A stretch of 64,000 nt of DNA, from positions 69,106,691 to 69,170,690 of the forward strand of contig JALGPY010000001.1 in the NCBI GenBank assembly GCA_023055425.1. The letters run 5' to 3'. Shown one piece after another: positions 13,081 through 23,906 of this stretch. The translations under genes and the position numbers were made by a program. The notes beneath the pieces were generated by a model, which made no database searches, had not been told where the DNA came from, and saw nothing but the letters and a program-made list of their open reading frames with translations. Position 1 is the first letter of the stretch. Every line of letters starts with the position of its first letter. This DNA is from Linanthus parryae. Lineage: Eukaryota; Streptophyta; Magnoliopsida; Ericales; Polemoniaceae.

Positions 13081-14515
13081 ATGAGCACTAGAAGAGCCTA
13101 AGACAAAATCTAAATGGTTGGAGGTTCAAAACAGAGTACAAAGAAGAAGAGAAAGGCAACAGTGGATGAAATTAAGAGACTAGTGGAGACTCTATTTCTA
13201 GAACTCCTAGTGCAAAGGCAGTTGCACAGCTTCCTCCACCCAAGAAGAAAGTCAAGAAGGATGCAACTCCCTCCTTAGAAAAGAAGAAAAAGAAAGAGAA
13301 GGATGCTGCAGAAAAGCAACCAGAAATAGAGATCTCTAGCCCCAAGAAGCTGAAGAAAAAGAAGAAGGCAAGTCAAGCTGAAAAGGGGAAAGGAAAGGTA
13401 ACAGAGGAACAGCCAGGAGACAATGTGGAGAAAGCCTTGCAGATCTACTCAAAGAACACTGCTCCTGATGAATCTTCGTTCATCTCAAACACTTCAAAAT
13501 ATCAGTGGTTGGATGGTTTTGCATCTAGGAAGATTTCTTTATATAGCTTGATCAGTATGAGTATGTTTCTTGGAATGAATCTGAACTGTATCACTATGTT
13601 GAAGAAAAGCTCTTTGTGGTTCATGCTAAATCCCCCTGAGCTATCCTATCCAAGACTTACCAGATTCTTCTATCTCAACATGAAGCAACTTAGGAATTCT
13701 CAACACTTAGTTATCAAGTCTTTAGTTTGGAGTTACAATGGAATTAGATCATGCTGAGTTAGCATCTGTCCTAGGGTGTCCTAAGAGGTATGACACACAG
13801 AACTACCCTCCTAAGAATGAAGCCTTGAAGTTGGCCACAGAAGAATTCTTTCTACCGAATGTTCCTGCATCATCCAAACAGTTAACACACTCTATGTTAA
13901 ATGTTGAAACTAAAGTTCTATTCACTATCTTGATGAGATGCATCTTTCCAAGGGAACATTCCAATGAGTTAGCTACTGAGAGGGTGCTATACATTATGTA
14001 CTTGATCATGCATGGCTATGACATTGATGTGTAGAAACATGTAATGGAACACATGCTTTTCAGTGAAACAGAATAGAGAAAGCATCCTTTGCCCTTTGAA
14101 AACTTGCTCACTCTGTTCTTCCAACACCTTGAGATTCCTACTGCTGGTGAAGAGTCTATCACTTCTGGGACTAGTGTGCTGAATGACAAAGATTTTGAAA
14201 GATTGGGGTAGTTAAAACCAAAGAGAAGGTTTGGAAGTTGTATTCAGATTTGACTGAAGAAGAGCTGAATGCTAATAAATTTGTCAAACACAAGGCCTTG
14301 ACTCCTACTTCAAGCACAAACACTCAGCCTCCCGATTTGTCTTAAATCCATCACAGACTTGATGGTCTAGAGATGGACAATAGTGAGATGGTTGTGCATC
14401 TAGGAAGATTTCTTTCTGTAGCTTGATCAGTATGCATATGTTTCTTGGAATGAATCTGAAATGTATCACTATGTTCAAGAAAAGCTCTTTGTGGTTCATG
14501 CTAAATCCCCCCTGA
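13081..14515 (+). pseudogene. Sirevirus A third ORF (env-like position), degenerate
   Basis: This is a same-strand ORF after pol, the place where Sireviruses carry an extra gene often called env-like. The ATG at 13081 opens MSTRRA, identical to B's ORF at 45270. A lysine-rich stretch follows with KKKRKATVDE and PPKKKVKKD (about 13140-13270), which resembles nuclear localisation signals. A central segment has YPRLTRFFYLN (near 13645) and LDHAELASVLGCPKRYD (13741-13790), the arrangement seen in the 'putative plant transposon protein' family. I see no signal peptide or membrane helix. Stops and frameshifts are frequent. Its function is unknown; the name env-like describes position only. Confidence 0.65.
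14388..14515 (+). repeat. Second copy of an ORF3 segment
   Basis: About 125 bp repeat the segment at 13515-13641 with few substitutions (shared CATCTAGGAAGATTTCTTT, GCTTGATCAGTATG and AAAGCTCTTTGTGGTTCATG). The copy lies some 870 bp downstream, near the end of ORF3. Confidence 0.8.
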
Positions 14516-14633
14516 ACAAAAACAAGTGTTTAGAAGGGGGGATATGGTTGTGGGCTTGTATGATCCTTCTGTGGATTTTTTGAGAGCTGGAGAAATTTTT
14601 CATCATTTCATTTAATTTTTCCAGATTTATAGC
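14516..14633. other. Residual Sirevirus A sequence before element G
   Basis: Short AT-rich stretch between the duplicated ORF3 block and the LTR of G. It may still belong to ORF3. No LTR of A is present. Confidence 0.4.
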
Positions 14634-15260
14634 TGTAGATAGTGCTTTCTGAGCTGACAGATCTTGGCCACGTGGCAACCATCCAGCCCACCATATTGTG
14701 CTCCACACACACTGGATCACCAGCCGCGCTGATCCATGTGGGGGCTGCGAGACAGGGCCCTCGCATACCACTGCACGGGACTTGTAGGGACTTAGTGGTT
14801 TGGAGGCTAGAGTAAGTCCTGTCGCGTGCGAGCCAAACCCACACGCGACCTTTAGTAACTGCTTTGAGAGATTTATGGCACGAGCTCCATATAACCGGTC
14901 AATCCGGTCAAACCCGGTCAACCCTGTAACGGTTCCGGTATTCGCGCATAACGTGATGTAACGGTCCCTATATATGAGGACGAACGTGCCGTTGTGGTTA
15001 AGCTAATTAAGCCTCCATTAGTGGGCGCATTAACCACACTACAACGGTCACGTTCCCTTCTATATATAGGACGTTAACGTTTCCATACAAAGGAGGACAC
15101 ACTAGCCATACGCGGAAGCTCTGCCAAACCTCTGTCTCTCTCTCAGACATTACTACTGCCTTACTCTCTCCCTACACACAACCCAACTCTTCCTGTGCTA
15201 TCCCTGATCCTCTACATACGGTGTACACGGAGGTCTCCTCGCCGGAATCTCTTGTGCACA
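14634..15260 (+). repeat. 5' LTR of element G
   Basis: It starts TGTAGATAG and ends near TTGTGCACATT. It holds TATA-like boxes at 14969-14975 and 15061-15068 and pyrimidine-rich sequence before the end. The primer-site candidate TGGTGAACC follows at 15264, but I could not assign its tRNA. Confidence 0.7.
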
Positions 15261-15300
15261 TTTTGGTGAACCTGACGTGAACTTACCAACAAAAGCAACC

Positions 15301-15591
15301 ATGTCTCAGGAGGAGGATGTTAGCAACAGATCGCCTTCCACCGAAGCTGCCTCGGGAGAGGAGACCCGCCGTACTCCTACGACCCCCGGTGAGGCACCGA
15401 CGCTAGAATCCTTGGACGCCACCATCCAAGGTCAAGCGAAAGCCCTCAAAGCTTAATATGCGCAGCTAGAACGGATCAAGGCTGTCTTGGGGACTCTTGC
15501 ACCGAACCCTGCGCAAGTCACCGCCGTCTCTCAAGGAGGAGGAGCCCCTACCGCTCCAGGACTGGGAGTGTCAACCACACCTCCCAATTGA
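15301..15591 (+). pseudogene. Short gag-like ORF of element G
   Basis: The ATG at 15301 opens MSQEEDVSNRSPSTEAAS and continues with a proline/threonine-rich stretch (RRTPTTPGEAPT). One in-frame TAA occurs near 15454, then the frame reads on to a stop at 15589-15591. Position after the LTR and low-complexity acidic/proline composition fit the start of a gypsy Gag, but no capsid domain or zinc knuckle is present. The ORF stops exactly where the tandem repeat begins. Confidence 0.5.
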
Positions 15592-16200
15592 TCTTCTAAG
15601 CCTATCTGTTACGATAGCAGCTCATGCAAACACGGTCTTAATTGATCTTCTAAGACTATCTGTCACGATAGCAGCTCATGCAAATGTGATCTTAATTGAT
15701 CTTCTAAGCCTATCTATTACGATAGCAGCCCATGCGAATGCGATCCTGATTGATCTTCTAAGCCTATCTGTCACGATAGTAGCTCAAGCAAATGCGATCT
15801 TAATTGATCTTCTAAGCCTATCTGTTACGATAGCAGCCCATGCGAATGCGATCTTATTTGATCTTCTAAGCCTATCTGTTACGATAGCATCCTATGCAGA
15901 TGTGATCTTAATTGATCTTCTAAGCCTATCTGTTACGATAGCAGCCTATGCAGATGAGATCTTAATTGATCTTCTAAGTCTATCTGTTATGATAGAAGCC
16001 TATGCAAGCGTGATCCCAACCGATCTTCTAAGCCTATCTCCTAAGATAGCAGCCCCTGCGAACATGATCTTAAATGATCTTTCAAGCCTATCCGCTGCGA
16101 TAGCAGCATTTTACGAATGCGATTTGAAATTCGTTGTTAAGCCTATCTATTGTGATAGCAACATTATGGAAAGTGATCTTAAAGTGATCTACAAAAGTTT
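15587..16200 (+). repeat. 54-bp minisatellite with hairpin core
   Basis: About ten tandem units of 54 bp fill 15587-16126, and a few decayed units continue beyond. Each unit has CTATCTGTTACGATAG, whose ends CTATC/GATAG can pair as a small stem, followed by GCAGC and a variable segment. Because 54 is divisible by three, one frame stays open across the array (18-residue periodic L-S-L-S-V-T-I-A-A). This gives a 305-codon frame at 15497-16414 that I regard as a by-product. The array lies between the gag start and the 3' LTR of element G. Confidence 0.9.
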
Positions 16201-17239
16201 ATCTGATGAGATGGCACCTGCACTTGAATCTGAAAGCAAATCACAAGCCCATCTGCCAAGATGGCACAGCTGCGAGAACACGATCTCGAACGATCTAAAA
16301 ACAATACAAAGTGTTCATATAGCACTCCAAAGGCAAAATATGCCCGACACGCATACGAAATTGTACTTTGTTGTAACAAAACAGCAAATCATACAAAGCC
16401 ATTTCTCATTATGAGTCAAAAAGACTTACAATTTATCTGTCTAGATAGCAGCTTACAAGCGAAAAAGCTCAAATCTAACTACGCAGTCAACATGGCTTAC
16501 AATGCATTCAAAAAGTAACTTACAAGCGAGAAGTGACACATCGAGGGAATCCTAACTAAGAAAGGATAAACCCAACGGTCCTAACACCGGTTATGCGATA
16601 CACAAATCTGCGGCCAAAGATCTGTAGCAAGTAGGATGCTCCTGCGAAGAGATCAACTCGCCATTCGCTACATTCCTAGGAGCAGGATCTGGGTGACGCT
16701 ACGTCCAAGACCCCAGGATCTGACAAGGCCTCTGTCTGATCAAGATATGTACCAGAGGAACCACCTGTTCCGGCGTATGCAGTCGTGCAAAACAGGGGAA
16801 GCAGTCATTCCTCTGGTACTGGGTTCCTTGTCCTGATAGACAAGGGCATTGGCTAGCCTCCGGAGTTCAAGAACGAGGAGGCAAGAATTTCTCCTCCAGG
16901 GATGCTGGAGGAGAATCCAGCCGTTCATTACGAGCCGGTAGCAAGGTCACTACGGCGCTGCAACTCAACGGGAGGCGGCCGGAAACATGACCTGCAAACA
17001 TAATAGAATCGCGAATCGCAACCGTCACCGTCGAATCGCGCAATCACAGGACAAGCTGACGTCACGCCTAAAATCCTAAAGGCCAGACGGAACGAATCTA
17101 GGGGTTTTAGGTCATAATGGCACGCACGGGGGTTGAACTTACTCGTATTTGAATTGGTGCGTGGGGGCGACGCGTATGTTGGTTTCCGCGCATGGAAGTC
17201 TATACAGCTATGAGTCTTCACGCGCAGAAAGGGGGCTAA
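16201..17239 (+). other. Non-coding interior of element G
   Basis: No conserved domain is visible in any frame. It contains degenerate relatives of the 54-bp unit near 16200-16470 and ends in a polypurine tract (GCAGAAAGGGGGCTAA, 17224-17239). Confidence 0.5.
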
Positions 17240-17526
17240 TGTAGATAGTGCTTTCTGAGCTGACAGATCTCGGCCACGTGGCAACCATCCAACACACCAT
17301 ATTGTGCTCCACACACACTGGATCACCAACCGCGCTGATCCATGTGGGGGCTGCAAGACAGGGCCCTCGCGTACCACTGCACGGGACTTGTATGGACTTA
17401 GTGGTTTGGAGGCTAGAGTAAGTCCTGTCGCGTGCGAGCCAAACCCACACGCGACCTTTTGTAACTGCTTTGAGAGATTTATGGCACGAGCTCCATAAAC
17501 CCGGTCAATCCGGTCAAACCCGGTCA
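17240..17526 (+). repeat. 3' LTR of element G, truncated
   Basis: Matches 14634-14922 closely, then stops in the repeated CCGGTCAAACCCGGTCAA. About 340 bp of LTR, including both TATA-like boxes, are missing, so a deletion or recombination removed its right part. Confidence 0.85.
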
Positions 17527-18949
17527 AAGTCAAGGCTCTCGAAGACCCACAACAAAATAGAAAAATATACAAGCGAGAAGGATTTTTAAGCTAAACCAAG
17601 GGAGCTATCTAGGTGGTGACGTAACATTTATCCCCTGACACCCCTCTATTTTTGAGAAATCGCATGGGGTTTCATTGGTCAGCACCACTCCAATGGGCTA
17701 CAATTTTCCACCAAAAAACGATTAGAATAAAATCTTTTGATAAAAGTTCAAATATGTATAGAGAGTGCACCCTTTCTCAAAAGTAGAAGACGTCAAAGTT
17801 TATGTGATCAACTTAGTTTGAAGGACTTAAACATGAAAAGTAAGTGTGTCGCTTTGTGAGAACGCATGATATCGGGGAATATGGGATATTGGTGTAGATG
17901 TATTGAGTATAAGCGAAGAATACCATAATAAAATAAAGATAAAAAGAAGATGGACTGAGAGATTTCATTCTTTGGAAACATATAGCTTTCTAAAAATTCC
18001 CCATTTTCACTTGTTTCTTTTTTTTTTCATTTTTTCCATTTTTTCTCATTTCATTTGTTTTTCAAAATAAGTGACTCAACTAAACTTTCTAAGACTCAAT
18101 TAATCTATCAAAGAAGAAAATAAAATCTAGACTCAAGATGAAAGGTTAAAATAAATAAAACTACCAAAGAAAAGAAAAAAAAAATCTATGGTTTGACACG
18201 AGAAAATGAAAATGCTTCTCATGAAAGGTTCCCACATTTAAAAAAAAAATCAATTTTTTTCAATTTTTATGATTTTTTTCACATTTTTCATTATTGTTTT
18301 TTGTATTTTTCAACATGAAGTATGCTACAATAGAGAAGAATAAAGCGCAAGTAACCAAATAATTAAATTTAGAATCGACTCCCCCCAACTATAATGTCAC
18401 ATCGTCCTCAATGTGTGAAAATGGAAGATCATACAAATTCATATAAGAGAAAAGGGATAGAAGGACCTCATTTTCGTGTCTTAGGTCACCAAGCTCAAGT
18501 CCTCCTCCAAGAGCAATCTACAAAATGGTAATAGAAAGAAACAAAAAAAAATTACAAGAAATAGAGATAAACTAACTAATTTATTTACAACTAGGGAGGT
18601 AGAGTAAAGATAATGATGCTATCCAACCCCCAATCTTGAAAATTTCTTTCCATGCCATGCCCCTACTTTGTTCTTAGAAAAGTACTTCTCACTTAAATAG
18701 TTTGATTCATAAATTAGAATAGAAAAGAGAAGTAGGGGCAAGACACAAAAGATGTGTAAGAGATGCAAGCAAAATCTAACAATAAAGCTAGAGCAAGTAG
18801 TTATGTAATGCATCATCTTAAGAAAAGGATTTGAAATCCTCAAATGACATGAATCATAGAATGAGTCTTCATACGTTGCCAAATTTTCACTTGAAACCAC
18901 AATTTAAGAGATAGGGGCAACTTGTGAATCCTCAATCTCATCACTTTTA

Positions 18950-20279
18950 AAGCATGGAACATGGATTTAAGGGTGTGGCCTCACAAGAGAAAGGTAAAAT
19001 CATTTGAGAACATGAAACCACATCCAAACCCTTAGGCTCGTGATTTGGGTCATTGACTTGGTCAAGTTGAGCCAAGAGTCAGTCATCTTCATCAAAGTTA
19101 AATGAATCTTCCATGAGAAGAGATGAGTAGGAAGCTTCACTACCATACAAAAATTCCAATTCTTACCAAGTAAGCTCATCTAATTCTTTGGAAGATGTAG
19201 TAAAAGAATCTATATGAATCGGAGTATCAACACTTGAACCCCCCAACTTACTTGAAGGTTCTCCCACAATTTCTATTGGAGGGGGTTCTCCTAGAGTATC
19301 CTATAAGTCATCACAGAACAAGTAATGCTCATGATCATTGGAGCTCCGGTGAGTAATAGGCTCTACTATAGCATAAGACAAAACTACATTCCCTTCATTA
19401 GTGGTATCATCAAATTTGACCTCTAACTCATCAAATGAGTGGTTTCCATTTTGTGACTCCTCCTCACATGTGTCACTATGTGAGTCATCCAAAATGGCTT
19501 CGCTCATGTCATGGGCTGAAGAGTCATCATCAAAAATATCAATCCACTACCAATATAACTAACACATGCTTCTTCAGAATGTGCAAATGAGAAATGAATA
19601 CAATCACCTATCCTAGTAGTAACAAGTCCATTATCAAAAACATCAGCAAAATTTTGGTAATGAGTAGGCTCGTGATGTGTGAATAGAAACTAGTGACTCT
19701 TTAGATGGTGAGTCTTGTGAATATGAGAATTCCACTCTATCACTCAAGTGAAAAAATGATTTTCCTACTTCTCTAAATAATCCTTCAAGTTCACTTTGTG
19801 ATTCTCTTAGTGAATCTCTTAGTTATTTTGCGCCATGGAGATATTTTTGAAGTGTCTCCTCTAGAGAATCATTTATAGGCGCATTTAGATATTCATTCAC
19901 ATATGTTTCCCTCTCAAAATAATTTAATCCTCTAGATGCACAAGTCATGTCCTTATAGTCATAAGTGCAAGAATCATAAGAGTTTAAAAACATGTAAGTG
20001 TGTGAGGGTGGTGATTGTGCACAAGAAGCATGAGACGTATAACAATGTGCCCTACTATCATGCCAAGAGTTATCATCCATAGGAAAACAATTATCATTAT
20101 AAGCATGCTCATGATTTAAATTCATTGAATCCCTAGACTGATTTTCACAACTAGCATATGCATAATTAAGGACTTGGAAGAATGCTAGGACAATTCTCGG
20201 CCTCATGGCCACATCTATCACAAATATCACAAGGCATGTTAGGCCACCTCTCACCAAGTCAAAAACGTTCATGAGACAT
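18950..20279 (-). pseudogene. Zinc-knuckle plus acidic ORF of element L
   Basis: The ATG at 20279 opens MSHERF, then a stop, then a perfect knuckle C-x2-C-x4-H-x4-C (CDICDRCGHEAENC, near 20236-20195). After it come an Asn/His/Ser-rich stretch (NLNHEHAYNDN, MDDNSWHDSRAH), an acidic segment SQSELEGLFREVGKSFF near 19790, and MSEAILDDSHSDTCEEESQ from 19507. Few stops interrupt about 430 codons read across frames. Position just after the primer site is where Gag should start, yet I recognise no capsid domain. The function is unknown. A fragment of the same ORF lies at 40841-41117. Confidence 0.6.
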
Positions 20280-20422
20280 CTTTTCAAACAAGTAGATGAG
20301 AGGTAATGACAAGAGATATGTCTCACAAGCTTAACCAACCATAAGAAACTAGAGTGAATACTAAGAAAACTACCAAGAAACTAAGAAAATAAAATAGCAA
20401 ATCAAATCTAACGCCTAGCCTC

Positions 20423-20440
20423 TCCCCGGCAACGGCGCGA
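20423..20440 (-). other. Primer-binding segment of element L
   Basis: The minus strand reads TTCGCGCCGTTGCCGGGG next to the LTR end. This corresponds to the conserved TGGCGCCGTTGCCGGGG block of plant gypsy elements, with the first bases altered. Confidence 0.7.
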
Positions 20441-20446
20441 AAAACG

Positions 20447-22528
20447 TGTTCGCCGAAAATCCCATGTATAGGATATCGCTACATGTAGTAATCTTGTAAG
20501 ACCGGAGTAGAATCCACAAGGAGTGGAGGGTTAAGAATTTGACTCAGTAAACTAGAATAGAGAGTATACAACGACTAACTAAAGTGATAAAGGAAATTTC
20601 TCATAGGCTTTAAAGCTTGCCAAGCTATCAAATCCACCACATAAGCGATGGAGCAAGTTTAGATTTGAGAATTCACTAAACTAAATAACTAAAAACGAGT
20701 AAAATCACAAGTAGAGAGGGACTAGGGATCTTCGGTTTCTATAGTGACCAGTCCTCCTATTTGACTCAAGCCCGGTTCTCAAATTACATATAGCATTCCA
20801 CAAGACAAGTATGTTAAGAAGCGATTGCTTAATGCACTCCAACTTGCCACAAATGAAGTGTGTAATCCTAACAAACTAATCAAGCACTAAAGAGGCTATT
20901 CATATGAGATTTCCAAATTTCAAGTGTTTCAAGCATCAAACATATGTAAACACACATTGGTGTTTCCACATGAAAGATCAAGCAACAAATGAGATTTGTA
21001 AATTCTCACACAAATCACCTAACTAGTGCTCGATTTCTCAAAGTTAGGATTGATGATTTCCTCCCACTCAAATGCAATCCCAAATCAAACAAGTCAAGAG
21101 TATTATCACATCTACCTATTCAATGCATCAAATACTTCAACAAGAGAATTCCAAACATTGCACTAAGCATTCAAGTAAACCCAATTAAACCGATTCATCA
21201 TTCATATTTAACTTGAAGCAATAGGAAGATTGAGGAACTAAATAGTCCCAAATCTCCCAATAAAATGAACTAGCTAGACATAATAGGGGATTCAAGAGAG
21301 CTAACGAGAATTATCATTTCATTCATCACACTTGAATCCAACACAAGTTTACACCAATTCTTCCTCAAAACTTGAATCAAATACACCAAACTAAGCTACA
21401 AATTGATGAAGAACATGCTAAACTAAGCTAGAAAATGAAGAGAAGGTTGAGAACTTAAGCTACTAATGTAGTTGAAGCTTTAAAAAAGAGCACACACAGC
21501 AACTGCACAGAGAATCCCAGAACAGAGCAACACATACCCAACAGTGGCTTCAATCAAACATCCTATCTCCCTCTCTTCCTCTTTCTCCTGTTCTTGGCCA
21601 TGATTATGCTCAATAAAGAGCTCAAGAAAAAGTTCTGAATTGATTGAAATTGGAGAGAGAGAGAGAGAGGAGAATGTCAAAACCCGTCAGTGTGGTCGAA
21701 GGGGTCTGGAGAGCACGAATTTCTTCAGCTTCGGGTTTATATAGACACGTATTCGTTCTTTCTTGGCCTCCAATAACTCATCTAAATTGTTCAATTGAAC
21801 CCACTAGCTCTCAATTGTCAATTTCCATCTTGCCCTCAAGAACCCTAGGAATTGGGTTTTTCATCGTTTCTGGGATTTGGGCCGAATGGAGGGTATTAGA
21901 AGAGAGTAGATGAGTTGGGGACCTTGTTTCTGTGATGTTGGATCAACTTTTTGGCGATTTGGGGTCAGGTCGAAGCTTCGAAGAAGCTTGGAGGTTCAGC
22001 CATGGCTTCTCTACGTGTTTGTCTCGTCGGAGAGAGAGAAAGCTCCACCTGGTGAAACAAGTTTTGTCCGAATTGCACATTTTCCCCCACAAGTTTCATG
22101 GGGGATTTAAAATCACCCCCAACATTCCTTTAAAGCGCACAAATGAACCCCTTGTTGTTAACTCCACAACAAATAAACCCTAAACAACTTTGTAAAACTC
22201 CAAATAGCCGCCCTCTCCGTCAGATTCTTCATAAATTTTCCCTTGACCTTGACTTTTCTTGCAAATTAACTTATTGAATCTTAAGCTTTTCTAATACCTT
22301 TTTCATGTCTCTTGGCCCTCCAAATCTCTTTCAATTCACCTCTTGAGCGCCCCCAGGCTATTGCCTTACGTTTGAAAACACGTCTTCGCCTACAAAGCAA
22401 GAGAAAAACAACCTAAACTACAAAGACAAGCATAAGTCTAGAAATAGGGATAAACTATGTTAATTACACATAAAAGCAAGTTATGAGGGACTCATTAACC
22501 TACTAAAACATGCAATTTCCATTCATCA
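20447..22528 (-). repeat. 5' LTR of element L
   Basis: On the minus strand it starts TGATGAATGGAAATTGC (22528) and ends in CA at 20447, giving 2082 bp. A GA microsatellite lies near 21654-21672. Short frames in it carry no domain. Its second LTR is not found in the window, so the outer boundary is inferred from the terminal TG/CA and from the break in copia H. Confidence 0.65.
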
Positions 22529-23330
22529 ACAAAAATATATGATAGGAAACCCAAGAGTCAAGAAACCACACATCAGGTTGATGTGCGACACCATCCGCCA
22601 ATCCAACGAAATCGTCCTGGGACGAGCACGCCTTCTCTACCACGGCTGGAGAGCCGTTCTGTCCCTATTGAGCTCGTTTCGGGCAATTTCTCTTCCAGTG
22701 CCCATTTCCCTTACAATAAGCACAGGCATCCTTGGGAAACTTAGAACCAGAAAACTGGTTTTTCATGTTCCCCTTACCCTTCTTGCTTTCCCTGGTCGCC
22801 ATCAATCCAGAAACATGGTCTTTTGTACCTAAGCCTGCACCCTTATAGAGCAGTTCCCTAGCATGGAGCGCCGATGACCTCCTCTACGGTTAAGGTGTCC
22901 TCATTTACAATAAATGACTGCACAAAGTTATCGTATGATTGAGGCAACGAGACCAATAACAAGAGTGCGGCACCTCATCATTAACCTTCTATTCAATATT
23001 ACGCAAATCTAAAATATTTGTATTTAATTGATCAAGGTGATCTTTGAGAGTCGTATCTTCGAGCATTCGCAGGGTGAATAGCCGTTGCTTTAGCATCAGC
23101 TTGTTGGTGAGTGACTTCGTCATGTAGAGACTCTCCAATTTTAGCCAAAGGTTTGCCGCCTTCTTCTCCATCATCTTATACTCCGATGTTGTAGCATCCA
23201 TAACTCCTTTGTATGTGGTCAAAGGTTCCCATATTCCTTGCTATTTGAGCAGAGCCTCCATCTTTATCTTTCACAGACTGAAGTTGTTCCCTCATGTGAA
23301 CATGTTAATCTTCAACATCGATCCTGACAT
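22529..23330 (-). pseudogene. Copia H gag and protease start, degenerate
   Basis: The ATG at 23330 opens MSGSMLKINMF, nearly matching D's MSESMLKIYRF. Conserved Gag helices follow (ANLWLKLESLYMTKSL, KQRLFTLRMLEDTTLKDHLD, 23150-23010). A complete zinc knuckle CAYCKGNGHWKRNC sits near 22720. The protease box near 22560 reads LDSWVSYH, where D-S-G-A-S is expected. Several stops occur, including one in the first 15 codons. The frame is cut at 22528 by the LTR of element L. The homologue in D is at 29100. Confidence 0.8.
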
Positions 23331-23358
23331 TGTTCTTGGTGGAGTGATCTCGACCTAG

Positions 23359-23370
23359 GCTCTGATACCA
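23359..23370 (-). other. Primer-binding site of copia H
   Basis: The minus strand reads TGGTATCAGAGC exactly, directly inside the LTR end (GTTCGTAACA-type junction). It is complementary to plant initiator-methionine tRNA. Confidence 0.85.
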
Positions 23371-23373
23371 GTT

Positions 23374-23906
23374 TGTTACGACACTCACGATCACTCATGC
23401 CTGAGGAACAATGACTAAAACGATAAAACACCCAATCTTACGTGGATGCTAACTACGTCCACGGGCAAGAAGAATCATTATTCACCTGAGGAGAATTTAT
23501 TACAATGCTCACACACATATTTTGAGGACCCCAAAGGATCAATTTATACCCCAAAACCGCCCTGAGACCATAAGGTGATGTTCCATCCTTATTTGCCGCT
23601 TCCAGAATTCACTTCGTGCGAAGACACGATGTCTTCGTGCGAAGACTTTGTGCTCTGAATTAAAAGGTTCGTCCCACTTTGATACTGCATCCTGTTATAC
23701 GAAGACATTCTTGTCTCTGTCTTCAAGCGAGGACTCTTCGTGCGAAGAGCCCCTTGTATTCATGCAAAGAGCCCTGGGGCTTAACATCTTCGTTGCTCCT
23801 TTGAGTCTCCTGAAGCTTCAAGGCATATTCCAAAAGTTTTCTTTTAATTTCATTTTGATTGTGTTCTGCATGCTATCCTTACCTATGTTAACCACTTACT
23901 CCAACA
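23374..23906 (-). repeat. 5' LTR of copia H
   Basis: On the minus strand it starts TGTTGGAGTAAGTGG (23906) and ends GTCGTAACA at 23374, about 533 bp. It carries at least three copies of an inverted motif CTTCGTGCGAAG (23612, 23633, 23736). The left boundary is firm because the primer site follows; the right is inferred from TGTTGG. Confidence 0.65.

Larger units (their letters stand above)
6313..14633 (+). mobile_element. Sirevirus A (Ty1/copia), 3' LTR missing
   Basis: The order is 5' LTR (6313-7603), primer site (7606-7617), gag, protease, integrase, RT, RNase H, palindrome-rich spacer, and a third ORF. The large Gag with two zinc knuckles, the IWVLKG segment after the second knuckle, and an extra ORF after pol place it in the Sirevirus (SIRE/Maximus) lineage. 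No 3' LTR is found; element G begins at 14634 and sequence beyond G does not resume A. All reading frames are interrupted. It is closely related to B on the opposite strand at 43-52 kb. Confidence 0.85.
14634..17526 (+). mobile_element. Non-autonomous Ty3/gypsy-like LTR element G
   Basis: Two copies of one LTR start TGTAGATAGTGCTTTCTG at 14634 and 17240. The 5' copy runs to about 15260 and the 3' copy stops at 17526. A polypurine tract (AAAGGGGGCTAA) directly precedes the 3' copy, and a possible primer site TGGTGAACC lies at 15264-15272. The interior holds only a short gag N-terminus and a 54-bp tandem repeat. No protease, RT or integrase is present, so it would depend on a partner. I count about ten differences over 290 aligned LTR bases, so it is not ancient. 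It is GC-richer than its surroundings. Confidence 0.75.
17580..22528 (-). mobile_element. Ty3/gypsy-type element L, minus strand, incomplete
   Basis: On the minus strand a 2.08-kb 5' LTR (20447-22528) is followed by a primer-site segment (20423-20440) typical of plant gypsy elements of the Athila/Tat group (GGCGCCGTTGCCGGGG type). A decayed ORF comes next (20279 to about 18950). A G-rich stretch (GTTGGGGGGAGTCG, near 18381) resembles the spacer or polypurine region of such elements. No RT, integrase or 3' LTR is seen. It lies between element G and copia H, whose gag is cut exactly at the LTR start. Confidence 0.65.

Noticed and set aside
16198..16245. CTGATGAG followed by GAAA as a hammerhead ribozyme
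   Set aside because: No complementary stem II between the two core motifs and no proper stem I or III; the word belongs to the decayed tandem repeat.
15497..16414. 305-codon open frame as a protein-coding gene
   Set aside because: It is read mostly through a 54-bp tandem repeat in a different frame from the gag start; openness follows from a unit divisible by three without stops. No domain or upstream signal supports it.
14496..17572. Minus-strand 141- and 214-codon frames over the G LTRs as genes
   Set aside because: They are the reverse strand of the two LTR copies and share the same translation only because the LTRs are alike.
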